Below, one piece after another: positions 33,394-43,109 of a DNA stretch of 64,000 nt. Each line of letters begins with the position of its first letter. The stretch's first letter is position 1. Position numbers and translations under genes: made by a program. The notes below the pieces were generated by a model. That model did not search any database and was not told the DNA's origin. It was given only the letters and a program-made list of their open reading frames with translations. Source of the DNA: Sporomusa termitida (GTDB lineage: Bacteria; Bacillota; Negativicutes; Sporomusales; Sporomusaceae); assembly GCF_007641255.1 (NCBI RefSeq), contig NZ_CP036259.1, positions 186,001-250,000 of the forward strand, read 5' to 3'.

Positions 33394-35088
33394 ATGAAGA
33401 TGAATTTAGCGACAAAAATGATTATTTACTTTTTACTGGTGGTAGCAGTGGCCGCCGGCGGATTTATGTACACAATATGGATGGTGGATGATGCTGTGAG
33501 CGAAAATCTTGAGCTCAAAAATACAATGCTGCCCCTGTTATTGCAAACGAATGAAATTACTTATAATGCCACATCCCAGGTAGCGTATCTGCGGGGCTGG
33601 TTTATTTACGGTGATCGCCAGTTTTATGATGCCTGGCAGCAAGCCAGTAAGGCGTCGACTGCCAATGAAGAGGAACTGATCAGGATGTCGGTTGTCTCCG
33701 AAGAAGGCCGTAAACATGCAGAGGAAACTAAAGCTTTGGATAGTAAATATACAGAACTGGCGGAAACGAAGTTTATTCCGTTGATCCAGGCCGGTAAGCG
33801 CGATGAAGCCCTCAAAGTCATGACTGAAGAAATGGGGCCTATTTCCCAGCAGCTTGATGCCCAGCTTATAGAACATACTAAGTTCAGAACCAAACAAATT
33901 AATGATGCCCTGGACGGGGCTGTTGCCAATGCCCGGCAGGCGGAGACGGCAGCAATTATTGCAGCTGTGCTTGCTACGATAATTGGAATTATTATCGGCT
34001 TTTTGGCAGCCCGCAGCATATCCCGGCCGGTTAATGCCCTGGCCGTGGCAGCCCGGAAGGTTGCAGCCGGCGACCTGACGGAGAATGTAAAAATTGAGCG
34101 GCAGGATGAGATTGGTCAGCTGGCTTCAGCTTTTAATACGATGGTATTGCAGCTTAAGGATTTGATCAGGCAAGTAACCATCAATGCCGAGCAGGTAGCC
34201 GCCGCTAGTGAGGAGCTTACGGCTAATGCTGAGCAATCGGCTCAGGCCTCCAACCAGATTGCTACCGCAATTACCGATGTAGCGGCCGGGGCTACGGCCC
34301 AAATGGAAGCAGCCAATGAAACCTCGGCCGTTGTGGAGCAGATGGCGGCGGGGATTCAACAGATTGCCGCCAATGCCAATCAGGTATCTGATCAGTCGGC
34401 TCAGGCCGCGGATAAAGCCAAAAATGGTGACCAAGAAGTGGGAAAAGCAGTCAGTCAGATGAAACAAATTGAGGATACTGTCAATACCTCTGCCCGGGTA
34501 GTTGTTAAGCTGGGCGAGCGCTCCCGGGAGATTGGCCAGATTGTGGACACTATTTCCGGTATTGCCGGCCAGACTAATCTGCTGGCGTTAAATGCTGCCA
34601 TTGAGGCGGCCCGGGCCGGCGAGCAGGGCCGGGGTTTTGCCGTGGTGGCGGAAGAGGTGCGGAAACTGGCTGAACAATCCCAGGAGGCGGCCAAGAAGAT
34701 AGCCGAACTCATCGGCGAGATCCAGGGAGATACCGAAAAAGCGGTAGTGGCGATGAATGAAGGTACGCAGGAAGTCCGGCAGGGAACCGAGGTGGTTAAT
34801 GCCGCCGGGAGCGCCTTTAAAGACATTATGGCGGTAGTGGATCAGGTATCTGATCAGGTAAAGGAAATCTCCGCGGCGATTCAGCAAATGGCTACAGGCA
34901 GTCAACAGATTGTGGCCTCAGTTAAGAAGATTGACGATCTTAGTAAAAAGTCCGCCGGCGAGTCGCAGGGAGTCTCGGCAGCTACCGAGGAACAACTGGC
35001 GTCTATGGAGGAAATTGCCACCTCCAGCCAGGCCCTGGCATCACTGGCGCAGGATTTGCAAACAGCAGTGACTAAATTCCGGGTGTAG
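33394..35088 (+). CDS. Methyl-accepting chemotaxis protein
   Basis: 564 aa. TM1 ~7-29, a four-helix-bundle (4HB_MCP) periplasmic sensor ~30-185, TM2 ~188-207, HAMP ~208-262, then the MA signalling domain with the invariant tip '[20 protein letters not shown]' (I-A-G-Q-T-N). No C-terminal receptor-tethering pentapeptide. Ligand unknown. Transcription could be affected by the invertible element 200 bp upstream. Confidence 0.93.
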   Translation: MKMNLATKMIIYFLLVVAVAAGGFMYTIWMVDDAVSENLELKNTMLPLLLQTNEITYNATSQVAYLRGWFIYGDRQFYDAWQQASKASTANEEELIRMSVVSEEGRKHAEETKALDSKYTELAETKFIPLIQAGKRDEALKVMTEEMGPISQQLDAQLIEHTKFRTKQINDALDGAVANARQAETAAIIAAVLATIIGIIIGFLAARSISRPVNALAVAARKVAAGDLTENVKIERQDEIGQLASAFNTMVLQLKDLIRQVTINAEQVAAASEELTANAEQSAQASNQIATAITDVAAGATAQMEAANETSAVVEQMAAGIQQIAANANQVSDQSAQAADKAKNGDQEVGKAVSQMKQIEDTVNTSARVVVKLGERSREIGQIVDTISGIAGQTNLLALNAAIEAARAGEQGRGFAVVAEEVRKLAEQSQEAAKKIAELIGEIQGDTEKAVVAMNEGTQEVRQGTEVVNAAGSAFKDIMAVVDQVSDQVKEISAAIQQMATGSQQIVASVKKIDDLSKKSAGESQGVSAATEEQLASMEEIATSSQALASLAQDLQTAVTKFRV

Positions 35089-35099
35089 TTACTGACAGA

Positions 35100-35153
35100 A
35101 AAAAGCACCTCAAAAGAGCGGCTGCTGAAGCCGGCTTTTACAAGGTGCTTTTT
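35100..35153. terminator. Bidirectional terminator
   Basis: AAAAAGCACCT pairs with AGGTGCTTTTT; an inner GCCGGCTTTT-like stem (AGCGGC..GCCGGCT) lies between. It is placed between the convergent chemoreceptor and DUF441 genes. Confidence 0.85.
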
Positions 35154-35185
35154 CAAGTTACAGGTAAAGTGCTGCCGGGAGCCGG

Positions 35186-35644
35186 TCATTTGCCGAAAAG
35201 ACCCGCCACCAGTGAGAGCATGCCGGCGGCAATGAGCGGACCGACGGCAATCCCCTGGAAAAACGATATGCCGACAATGGTTCCCAGGATCAGGGAGGTA
35301 ATTGTATCGGGCGAGGCTTTGAAAAACATTACCCCCCTGCCGCCCAGCCAGGCGGCAAAAACACCGGTTATTACGGCCAGCAGGCCTATCGGACTGACAA
35401 CCGCATCATACATATCGCGCAAGGTGATTTTACCTGAAGCCAGCGGGGCCAAAATAGCGATGGTGAGAATGGTTATGCCAATATTTATCCCTTTGCTTTC
35501 CAGGACAGAAAACCATGAACTAAAACCAAGCAACTTAATGATTAGCAATATGGCGGCAGCCATGGCCACCGACTGATTCTTGGCAATAAGCGCCAGTACC
35601 AGAATGATAAGAATCGGTATATTATCGAAAGACAACCCTGTCAC
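35186..35644 (-). CDS. DUF441 family membrane protein
   Basis: 152 aa with four to five hydrophobic helices. 'GINIGITILTIAILAPLASGKI' (in part) and 'WLGGRGVMFFKASPDTI' match the small DUF441/YtwI-type integral membrane proteins of Firmicutes. Function unknown. It lies 11 bp downstream of the hydroxyacid dehydrogenase gene on the same strand and may be its last operon member. Confidence 0.88.
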   Translation of the reverse strand: MTGLSFDNIPILIILVLALIAKNQSVAMAAAILLIIKLLGFSSWFSVLESKGINIGITILTIAILAPLASGKITLRDMYDAVVSPIGLLAVITGVFAAWLGGRGVMFFKASPDTITSLILGTIVGISFFQGIAVGPLIAAGMLSLVAGLFGK

Positions 35645-35655
35645 TTCCTTGCTGA

Positions 35656-36681
35656 TCAGCTAATTTTCAACTCGGAATAATTATTTTTATTGAAATTTGC
35701 CGGCGAACGGGCCGGTTTGGCAGTGGCATTGGCAGTGACTATGTTTTCAGCTACCAGAAAATCCATGCGCCTGATCGAGTCAAAGGTGTATGAGCCCACA
35801 TGCGCCGTCGCGACAACATTAGCAAGATTTTCTTTAAGCAGCAGGTCGTTAACCGCCGGTTCAATATCAAACACATCCAGGGCGGCACCGGCGATTTGTT
35901 TAGTCTTCAGAGCGTTAAGCAGGGCGGCCTGGTTAACAAGGCCGGACCTGGCAGTGTTAATCAGATAGGCGGTGGGTTTCATCAGGGAGAAATCCCTGGT
36001 ATTGATCATTTCCCGGGTTTGTTCATTTAATGCAGCGTGCAGCGTGATGAAGTCCGCCTGGGCAACCAGCTCTTCTTTAGAGCAAAGCGTAATCTTGTTG
36101 GCCGTAAAATATTCCTGATCAGGATGACCGGTGCAGGCTAATAGTTTCATACCAAATCCCTGCGCCCGGGTAACAACAGCCTTGCCTATACGCCCCAGGC
36201 CGAGGATACCCAGTGTTTTTCCCCAGACATCGCTGCTGACAGGACGATACCACTTATTCTGGCGTAATTGGGCATCAATTATGTGTATTTGCCGGGCAAT
36301 AGTGAGCATGAGGGCAAAAGTCAGATCGGCAACCGTTTCGTAGCCCGGCATGTCGGCCGTTGTTTTTATTTGGACGCCGGCTTTTTGCGCTGCCGCCAGA
36401 TCAATGTTTTCGACGCCGACACCATGCCGGGATATTACTTTTAGGTTGTGGCAATGTTCAAATACGGCACTGCTGAGCTCATCCGAGCTGGAATAAACCG
36501 CAATCGCTGCCAGCGGCTGTTCGGCATTTATTTTTATAATATCAGCCGCACTCATGGCCTGCTCGCCGGGGTTCCAGATAATCTGCCAGCCATTGTCGGC
36601 AAAGTAGCTTAGGAGCTGTTGGCGATGTTGGTTATCAAGCTGACTGCCAAAGGCCTTGGAGGTAATTAATACATTTTTCAT
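35656..36681 (-). CDS. D-isomer-specific 2-hydroxyacid dehydrogenase
   Basis: 341 aa. NAD-binding Rossmann motif GILGLGRIGKAV, catalytic Arg in the 'HAALNEQTREMI' to 'INTARSGLVNQ' region, and catalytic His in 'VATAHVGSYT'. It reduces a 2-oxoacid to the D-hydroxyacid or the reverse. It is the third gene of an operon with a second dehydrogenase and an aminotransferase, suggesting turnover of a 2-oxo/2-hydroxy/amino acid set. Confidence 0.9.
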   Translation of the reverse strand: MKNVLITSKAFGSQLDNQHRQQLLSYFADNGWQIIWNPGEQAMSAADIIKINAEQPLAAIAVYSSSDELSSAVFEHCHNLKVISRHGVGVENIDLAAAQKAGVQIKTTADMPGYETVADLTFALMLTIARQIHIIDAQLRQNKWYRPVSSDVWGKTLGILGLGRIGKAVVTRAQGFGMKLLACTGHPDQEYFTANKITLCSKEELVAQADFITLHAALNEQTREMINTRDFSLMKPTAYLINTARSGLVNQAALLNALKTKQIAGAALDVFDIEPAVNDLLLKENLANVVATAHVGSYTFDSIRRMDFLVAENIVTANATAKPARSPANFNKNNYSELKIS

Positions 36682-36697
36682 ATCGTTAATCCTTCCG

Positions 36698-37708
36698 CTA
36701 GGTATAGTCTTTATTTTTTACTGCAACACCATTGACCACATTATGTGGGGGGGTATGGGCCAGGACCCGGCCAATGTTCTCGAGCGCCCCGAGGAGCATA
36801 TCCCGAAAAGCGCCAATGGTAACACCGGCGATATGCGGTGTGATCAACAGCCGGTCCCGGGCGGCCGGCGAGAGTGATAGCAAGGGATGATCCGGCGGCG
36901 GTGGTTCAGGGGCTACTACGTCCACGGCCGCGCCGCCCAGATGTCCTGTTTCCAGCATTGCCGCCAGTGCCTGCTGATCAATGACCTCGCCCCGCGCGGT
37001 ATTGACCAAGAGACTGCCGGCCGGCATCAGGCCAAGCTCATAGCGTCCGATTAATCCCCGGGTGTCGGCGGTTAACGGTACATGGACGCTCACAATATTG
37101 CTAATCGCCAGCAGTTCGTGTAAAGGTTTGTAGGTTATTGCCAATTCTGGTACCAGCGCCGCAGCGCTGCCGGAACGGCTATAGTAGCACACGGAAGCCC
37201 CCAGAAATGTCATGATTCTGGCTACCTGGCAGCCGATAGCCCCTAGTCCTACCAGGCCGATAACACTGCCGCTGATCTCGTTTAGTCCGGTTTTAAGCAG
37301 TGCCTGCCGGATGGCAGCATAGTGGCCGGCTTTTGTTTCCCGGTCGGCGGTGCAGAGCTGCCGCTGCAGGGCGATGATTAGTCCTACCGTAAACTCCGCC
37401 ACTGATTTTGCATTGGCTCCCGGTACGTTTGCCACCGGAATGCCAAGCTCGGCCGCGGCCATACTGTCGATGAGGTCATAGCCGGCGCCGACTGTCTGAA
37501 TCAGCTGCAGGTGCGAAAGCTGGCGGAGCATGGCGGCATTGATAACGGGGAAGCTGGCCGGCACCAGCAGGCAATCAGCCTGCCGGCAGGCGTTAATTAA
37601 TTCGGCATCGGTGGCCGGATTGATAAACTGAAAATCCCAGTGTGGCGGCAATTCGACCCGGGAGGTATCGAATCGCCATTTAGGCATGACACTAACAATA
37701 ACTGCCAT
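36698..37708 (-). CDS. 2-hydroxyacid dehydrogenase (second paralogue)
   Basis: 336 aa. GLVGLGAIGCQVA dinucleotide loop, 'LLVNTARGEVID' and 'LLITPHIAGVT' with the catalytic His. It differs clearly from the gene 16 bp downstream, so the two probably act on different substrates or steps (glyoxylate/hydroxypyruvate reductase-like versus phosphoglycerate dehydrogenase-like). Confidence 0.9.
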   Translation of the reverse strand: MAVIVSVMPKWRFDTSRVELPPHWDFQFINPATDAELINACRQADCLLVPASFPVINAAMLRQLSHLQLIQTVGAGYDLIDSMAAAELGIPVANVPGANAKSVAEFTVGLIIALQRQLCTADRETKAGHYAAIRQALLKTGLNEISGSVIGLVGLGAIGCQVARIMTFLGASVCYYSRSGSAAALVPELAITYKPLHELLAISNIVSVHVPLTADTRGLIGRYELGLMPAGSLLVNTARGEVIDQQALAAMLETGHLGGAAVDVVAPEPPPPDHPLLSLSPAARDRLLITPHIAGVTIGAFRDMLLGALENIGRVLAHTPPHNVVNGVAVKNKDYT

Positions 37709-37724
37709 TTACAATCCCTCTTTT

Positions 37725-38915
37725 TCAGCCGTATTTTTTCTGGAAATCGCTCATAACAGCGGCAATACGTTCCAGCCCTAACCGGCAGTCTTCGTAAGAT
37801 ACCGCATAAGAAATACGGAAATGGCCGTTGCCGCCTTCACCAAAGGCCAGTCCGTCCACCACGGCCACGCCCGCATCATTCAGCAGGTAATCGGCAACCT
37901 GGGCCGAGGTTACCCGGGGCAGTGTAATACGCGGAAACGCATAAAAGGCACCCTGGGGAATCCCGGGCAATTCGAGCCCCGGTATCTGCCGGATCATTTC
38001 CAGAACAAGCTTGCGGCGCCGGGCAAATTCCTGCATCATGGCGGTAACGCAGGCCTGCGATTCTGTGAGCGCTGCCACCGCTCCGTGCTGGGCAAAGGTA
38101 CACAGGGACAACATAACATTTTGCTGGGCCCGGACGGCCGCCCCAACCACTGCGGCCGGAGCGGCGATATAGCCTACGCGCCACCCTGTCATAGCAAAGG
38201 TTTTGGAGAGTGTGCCGCAAACGATGGTCCGTTCCTTCATTTCCGGCAAGCCGGCCGGCGATATATAGCTGTTTTCATACAGCATTTTGTCATAGGCTTC
38301 ATCGGAAATAAGCAGCAAATCATGAGTAATTGCAAAATCGGCGACAGCGGCTAATTGTTCTTTGGTTAAAACACTGCCTGTTGGATTGTGGGGAGAATTG
38401 ACGATAATTGCCTTGGTCCGGGGCGAAACCGCCTGTTTGGCGGCGGCTAAATCGTAGGCATAGTTATTCTCAGGCTGCAGCGGCACCCTTACAGGCACAC
38501 CGCCTGCCAGTATAATCCCCAGGGCAAAAGGGCCAAAGCACAGATCGGGAATAATGACCTCATCACCGGCATTGAGCAGCGCGAGAAATGTTAGATATAA
38601 GGCTTCCTGGCCGCCGGCTGTTACCATAATCTCATTGTCGGCGTCGTAATTGAGCCCTTTATCAACCTGGAGCCGCATTGCCAGGGCTGTGCGCAAGGCC
38701 GGTATGCCGTTATTGGGCGCATAGTGGACATGACCCTGGTCCAGGGCAACCTTTACTGCCTCTTTAATGTGCGCGGGTGTATCAAAATCGGGCCGGCCAA
38801 TCTCAAAGTGAACAACTTTTTGGCCCTGGGCCTCCAGTTCGTTGGCCTTTTGAAATACTTTCCGGATTCCGGCATAAGGAATGTGATCAAATTTGCTGGC
38901 AATAACAGGTGCCAT
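37725..38915 (-). CDS. Class I/II pyridoxal-phosphate aminotransferase
   Basis: 396 aa. 'IIVNSPHNPTGSVLT' and the PLP lysine in 'GTLSKTFAMTGWRVGYIAAP' are AspC/PatA-type fold I signatures; 'NGHFRISYAVSYEDC' holds the C-terminal substrate-carboxylate Arg. First gene of the minus-strand operon (aminotransferase, two 2-hydroxyacid dehydrogenases). Its promoter region has the repeated CTCATYAATGATGAG dyads. AAGGAGG precedes the start. Confidence 0.92.
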   Translation of the reverse strand: MAPVIASKFDHIPYAGIRKVFQKANELEAQGQKVVHFEIGRPDFDTPAHIKEAVKVALDQGHVHYAPNNGIPALRTALAMRLQVDKGLNYDADNEIMVTAGGQEALYLTFLALLNAGDEVIIPDLCFGPFALGIILAGGVPVRVPLQPENNYAYDLAAAKQAVSPRTKAIIVNSPHNPTGSVLTKEQLAAVADFAITHDLLLISDEAYDKMLYENSYISPAGLPEMKERTIVCGTLSKTFAMTGWRVGYIAAPAAVVGAAVRAQQNVMLSLCTFAQHGAVAALTESQACVTAMMQEFARRRKLVLEMIRQIPGLELPGIPQGAFYAFPRITLPRVTSAQVADYLLNDAGVAVVDGLAFGEGGNGHFRISYAVSYEDCRLGLERIAAVMSDFQKKYG

Positions 38916-39542
38916 AGGGGAAACCTCCTTTAATAGCCCGGTTTTGGGCGGGCAGTTTTACTTATGGACAACCAATGACCTCATCAATGATGAGTAGTTA
39001 AGCGAAATAATCCCCCCTTAGTACGGTAATAATTCAATCCGGGCTGCAGTTCCGGCTTCTTAATCCCAACCGGCCCCCTGTTGCTTATCTGCTGTAACTA
39101 AAAATACCGACTCAGGTCTGTTCTGAGTCGGCACGTCATTGTGACCGCTAGCTGTAAGTTCATGCTATAGCATATAGCTCATTAATGATGAGGAGCGATG
39201 TAACTTTTTAATATCTTTATTCTACACAAAAATAGCTGACTCTGCAAGAATTATTTTTTGTTTATTGCTAAAAATTTATGGATTAAATTACCATAATATA
39301 TTTTCTCTGTTTTTATAAATGTAAGCAGGATTTTGTCGTTTTGAGTAGAATTTAATCAACATTCGATCATCAATGATGAGTGGCAATGTCGCCAAATTAC
39401 AGCGGCATTGCTGTTTTTATTTACCGGCAACCACTCAGCATTACGATTGCAAACTAAATATTTACTCAGCGCAGAGTAGATTTGGAATTCTTTCTAAATC
39501 TACTCTCATTTTATTTTAACAATACTTTAGGGGGTTCTTATT
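38916..39542. promoter_or_regulatory. Divergent control region with three repeated dyads
   Basis: 630 bp with no gene. CTCATC-AAT-GATGAG at 38980-38994, CTCATTAATGATGAG at 39178-39192 and ATCATCAATGATGAG at 39366-39380 are the same 15-bp dyad at 198- and 188-bp spacing. One copy lies close to the aminotransferase start, one is central and one is nearer the flavoenzyme. They look like operators for a shared regulator, plausibly the winged-helix/FCD protein at 42396. A 9-bp hairpin at 39107-39131 (CCGACTCAG/CTGAGTCGG) is followed on the minus strand by TATTTTTAG and could attenuate a long minus-strand transcript. Confidence 0.75.
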
Positions 39543-40862
39543 ATGAAAAAAGTTGTAATTGTTGGTGGCGGCTGGTCGGGGACGGCGGCGGCTCTCGCAG
39601 CCCGGAAGGCCGGTTGTGAGGTACATCTGCTTGAAAGGGCGGATATGCTCCTGGGTACCGGGCTTGTTGGCGGTATTATGCGCAATAACGGCCGCTTTAC
39701 CGCAACCGAAGAGATGATCGCCATGGGCGGCGGCGAGCTGTTCAAGATCTGTGACGCTAATTCCCGGCACAAGAACATTGAGTTTCCCGGCCACAAGAAT
39801 GTTAATTTGTACGATGTATCCACAATTGAACCGGCTGTTAAGAACGCCCTGCTGGCCGCCGGCATCAATATTTATTTAAAAACCCGCGTAAAAGACATTG
39901 ATCTGGCCGGTGGCCGCATCGGGAAAGTTTTTGCCGATGTCTTTCCCGGCAACGAAACTATAGAATTGACAGGTGATGCCTTTGTTGATGTATCAGGCAC
40001 TGCCGGCCCTCAGGGCAACTGCATGAAGTACGGCAATGGCTGTGCCATGTGCATCTACCGCTGCCCTACCTTCGGACCCCGGCTTAGTATTGCGGCCAGA
40101 GCCGGTATTAAAGAGATTATCGGCGAAAAGCCGGACGGGACATTCGGCGCTATGAGCGGGTCCTGCAAGCTGCATAAGGACTCCTTGTCACCTGCGGTCA
40201 GGGAGGAACTGAACAGAACCGGGGTTTGCGTTATCCCGGTGCCGCCGGCTTTGCGCAAAAGTATGGACTCTCTCGGCCAGAAGGCCTGCCAGCAGTATGC
40301 ATTAAAGGAATTTGCCGAGAACATAGTCCTGCTGGATACTGGTCATGCTAAGCTAATGACTGCTTATTATCCGCTGGCGATATTGCGGCAGATTCCCGGC
40401 TGTGCCAATGCCCGCTACGAAGATCCCTATGCCGGCGATATCGGCAACTCTATGCGTTATTTTGGCATGCTGCCCCGGGATAATGCCCTGAAGGTAGAGG
40501 GACTGGCCAATGTATTCTGCGGTGGTGAAAAGGCCGGTCTGCTGGTTGGGCATACGGAGGCTATTGTTACCGGTACGGTCGCCGGCCATAATGCCGCCCG
40601 GTTTGCGCTGGGGCATAAGCCGGTTGAACTTCCGGCCAGTATTGCCTGTGGGGATGCCATTGCCCATGTCCGCGAAAGGATGCAGACTAAAGAGGGGATT
40701 ACCAAGAAATACACCTTTTCCGGGGCCAATTATTTTCAACGGATGCAGGCCGAGGGTTTATACACCACGGATATAGCGGCAATTAAAGCCCGGGTTGAAG
40801 CGGCCGGCTTGACCGGCCTGTTTGCCACACCCATCAGCGGCAATGAGGAGGTATGGGCATGA
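39543..40862 (+). CDS. FAD-dependent oxidoreductase (GidA/TrmFO-like fold)
   Basis: 439 aa. N-terminal FAD-binding VGGGWSGTAAA with 'CEVHLLERAD'. 'GGIMRNNGRFTATEEM' and 'GLANVFCGGEKAGLLVGHTEAIVTG' resemble TrmFO/GidA-type flavoproteins, and a cysteine cluster 'CMKYGNGCAMCIYRCP' (~160-175) could bind a metal centre. It is unlikely to be a tRNA enzyme given the context; oxidation of a hydroxy or amino acid linked to the divergent operon is more likely. AGGGGG precedes the start. Substrate unknown. Confidence 0.78.
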   Translation: MKKVVIVGGGWSGTAAALAARKAGCEVHLLERADMLLGTGLVGGIMRNNGRFTATEEMIAMGGGELFKICDANSRHKNIEFPGHKNVNLYDVSTIEPAVKNALLAAGINIYLKTRVKDIDLAGGRIGKVFADVFPGNETIELTGDAFVDVSGTAGPQGNCMKYGNGCAMCIYRCPTFGPRLSIAARAGIKEIIGEKPDGTFGAMSGSCKLHKDSLSPAVREELNRTGVCVIPVPPALRKSMDSLGQKACQQYALKEFAENIVLLDTGHAKLMTAYYPLAILRQIPGCANARYEDPYAGDIGNSMRYFGMLPRDNALKVEGLANVFCGGEKAGLLVGHTEAIVTGTVAGHNAARFALGHKPVELPASIACGDAIAHVRERMQTKEGITKKYTFSGANYFQRMQAEGLYTTDIAAIKARVEAAGLTGLFATPISGNEEVWA

Positions 40863-42241
40863 CAGTAGAATTGACAACTGCTCATTGGTTGTTTTTGTTT
40901 TGGGTCGGCGTTGTCATTGTGGTTATGGCTTTCAGAAAAGATCCGGTCATACCCTGCATTGCAGGGCTGCTGTCCGTAGGCTGGCTGGTAAAAAACAGTT
41001 TTATCAGCGGCGTCAGTACGGTCTTTAATGCCTTGATTGTAGCCGGCAATGAGTTTTGGGGCATTATTGTTGTCATTTCGCTGATTGTGGCCTTGTCCAA
41101 ATTGCTTAGTGACACCGGCGCCGACTATTTGGTGATGCGGCCTGCGGCCCGGCTTATGATTAACCCTGATATTGCCTTTTGGACAATTGGTTTTGCCATG
41201 CTGCTGACGTCCTGGTTTTTCTGGCCGTCACCGGCCACTGCTCTCATTGGCGCTATTATGGTGCCGGCGGCTATCCGGGCCGGTCTGCCGGCCATGGGCG
41301 CAGCCGTGGCGATGAATCTTTTTGGGCATGGGATTGCTCTCTCCACCGACTATGTGATCCAGGGGGCGCCGACGATAACGGCTAAAGCGGCCGGCTTTGC
41401 CGATCCCTCGCCAGTCATTGCCGCCAGCATTCCGCTGGCCGTTACCATGGGGTTAGTGACTACTGTTACGGCCTATATTATGCTCAAACGCAGCATGGCC
41501 CGCAATCCTGTGCAGATTATCACCGAACAGGCCGCCCTGACCGCCCGGGAGGTCGAACGGGAGCTGGACTGGGTATCCTATTTCCTGGCGATTCTCACTC
41601 CGGTCGCTTTTGCTTTGGATGTTGCGGCTATGTGGGCCTTTCAGCTCCGCGGCGGCGATGCGACCGCGCTGCTGGGAGCAACCGCCGTTTTAATCCTGGC
41701 GCTGGGCACTTTGTTAAAATACCGCTGGGCCGGGTTTGAGAAAATTACCGACTATGTCCGTGAAGGGTTTATGTTCGGTATTAAGATTTTTGCTCCGGTC
41801 ATTATTATCGGCGGTTTCTTTTTCCTCGGCAAGGGGGAGCTTGCCAAGACGATCCTTGACACCCAGGCGGCCACCGGATTTCTGGAAGACTTTGGTTTAG
41901 CCTTATCGCAGGCTGTACCTCTTAATAAGGTGTTCGTGGCCATAGTCAGTCTAACGACAGGTATTGTCGTCGGTCTGGATGGTTCCGGTTTTTCGCCGCT
42001 GCCGCTTGTTGGCGCTGTTGCCGCCACTTTTGATAAAGCGATTCAGCTTGATAAGGCAACGTTGGCTGCACTGGGACAGATTGCCGGGGTGTGGACCGGG
42101 GGCGGGACCATCATCCCCTGGGGGCTGATTCCTGTTGCCGCCATAACCGGTGTTAATCCCATTGATTTAGCGCGCCAGAATTTTTTCCCCGTCATTTTAG
42201 GTTTTATTGCAACAACGATTGTGGCGATACTCCTCATGTAA
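40859..42241 (+). CDS. Multi-pass membrane transporter (probable organic acid carrier)
   Basis: 460 aa, 11-12 hydrophobic segments. The start ATG 40859 overlaps the flavoenzyme stop (ATGA), with GAGGAGG upstream, so translation is coupled. 'TSWFFWPSPATALIGAIMVPAAI' (in part) and the repeated 'GGGTIIPWGLIPVAAITGVNP' loops resemble ion-transporter-superfamily (GntP/DcuC/CitM-like) carriers, but I cannot fix the family. Context suggests uptake of the carboxylate handled by the flavoenzyme. Confidence 0.7.
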   Translation: MTVELTTAHWLFLFWVGVVIVVMAFRKDPVIPCIAGLLSVGWLVKNSFISGVSTVFNALIVAGNEFWGIIVVISLIVALSKLLSDTGADYLVMRPAARLMINPDIAFWTIGFAMLLTSWFFWPSPATALIGAIMVPAAIRAGLPAMGAAVAMNLFGHGIALSTDYVIQGAPTITAKAAGFADPSPVIAASIPLAVTMGLVTTVTAYIMLKRSMARNPVQIITEQAALTAREVERELDWVSYFLAILTPVAFALDVAAMWAFQLRGGDATALLGATAVLILALGTLLKYRWAGFEKITDYVREGFMFGIKIFAPVIIIGGFFFLGKGELAKTILDTQAATGFLEDFGLALSQAVPLNKVFVAIVSLTTGIVVGLDGSGFSPLPLVGAVAATFDKAIQLDKATLAALGQIAGVWTGGGTIIPWGLIPVAAITGVNPIDLARQNFFPVILGFIATTIVAILLM

Positions 42242-42251
42242 CCAGGCAGCT

Positions 42252-42290
42252 AAATCTCTCATGCAGATTGCTTGCATGAGAGATTTTTTT
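42252..42290 (+). terminator. Terminator after the transporter
   Basis: AAATCTCTCATGCA (42252-42265) pairs perfectly with TGCATGAGAGATTT (42273-42286), continuing into a T-run, 11 nt after the stop. Confidence 0.9.
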
Positions 42291-42395
42291 TGCTTATAGC
42301 AGATATATGAACCTTTAGCCGCTACCAGGCGAGAAGGAATTAGCTTACGTTATCTAGAATGTAACCACCAAGTACTATTCCTAGGGGGAAAACGC

Positions 42396-43109
42396 GTGGC
42401 ACTTAGTGATAAAGAAAATCTGGAGTATGATATACTCTCCATCATAAATGAATCTAACGGCCGGCCGATGGGGTGCGGCTCTATTGCCGTCAAGCTGCAG
42501 TCGCTGGGGTATTCCTTCAGTGAGGCTACTGTCGGCCGAATCCTGCGGGACATGGATATTGCCGGCTGGACGGAAAAGGCCGGATTTCAGGGCCGGAGGC
42601 TGTCAGGGAGCGGGAGTGAACGGCTTGAGGATTTGGCAGGCAAAGAGCGCCGGCAAAAGCAGGGCGAGGAATTGCTGGCGGCCGTGCAGGGCCATACCCG
42701 GGAGCAGCTGCTGGAGGTGTTAATCGCCCGCCGGGCTATCGAGGGTGAACTTGCCTACCTGGCTGCGCAAAACGCTAAGCCGGAGGAGATCCAGGCTTTG
42801 CAGGCGGCCCTGGCCGCGGAAGATGTTGTATTTCATGGCATTATTGTCAACATGGCCCGGAATCGCGTGCTGGCCGCAGCCATCAGTCTGATCAGGCAGG
42901 ATACCCAGTTGTCGCCGGTACTGGAACATATCCGGCTCCAGGTCCACAGCCTTGTGCATGTGGATCATCAAAAAATTGCGGAAAGCATCAGGAGCGGTAA
43001 TGGCGACAAAGCCCGGGCAGCCATGATTGAGCATATCAACAACCTGATCAGCGACGTGGAGAAGTACTGGCAGCCGCAAATAGGCCAGCGGTCAGACCGG
43101 GGACGGTAG
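42396..43109 (+). CDS. NrpR-type winged-helix/FCD-domain transcriptional regulator
   Basis: 237 aa, GTG start with TAGGGGG upstream. Residues ~5-70 ('ILSIINESNGRPMGCGSIA', 'SEATVGRILRDMDIAGWTEK', 'GFQGRRLSGSG') match the winged helix seen in NrpR and RNase R-like regulators, not the GntR HTH. Residues ~95-225 are an FCD ligand domain (helical, with 'VVFHGIIVN', 'HVDHQKIAESIRSGN', 'MIEHINN' supplying Asp/His metal-ligand positions). FCD domains bind organic acids. The pairing is unusual. It likely controls the flanking flavoenzyme/transporter and aminotransferase operons. The last residues (QRSDRGR) are encoded by a repeat element. Confidence 0.8.
   Translation: MALSDKENLEYDILSIINESNGRPMGCGSIAVKLQSLGYSFSEATVGRILRDMDIAGWTEKAGFQGRRLSGSGSERLEDLAGKERRQKQGEELLAAVQGHTREQLLEVLIARRAIEGELAYLAAQNAKPEEIQALQAALAAEDVVFHGIIVNMARNRVLAAAISLIRQDTQLSPVLEHIRLQVHSLVHVDHQKIAESIRSGNGDKARAAMIEHINNLISDVEKYWQPQIGQRSDRGR

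Noticed and set aside
39107-39131. Hairpin considered as part of a T-box or SAM riboswitch for the aminotransferase operon
   Set aside because: No T-box AGGGTGG-type motif, specifier loop or SAM core is present; kept only as a possible attenuator within the control region.
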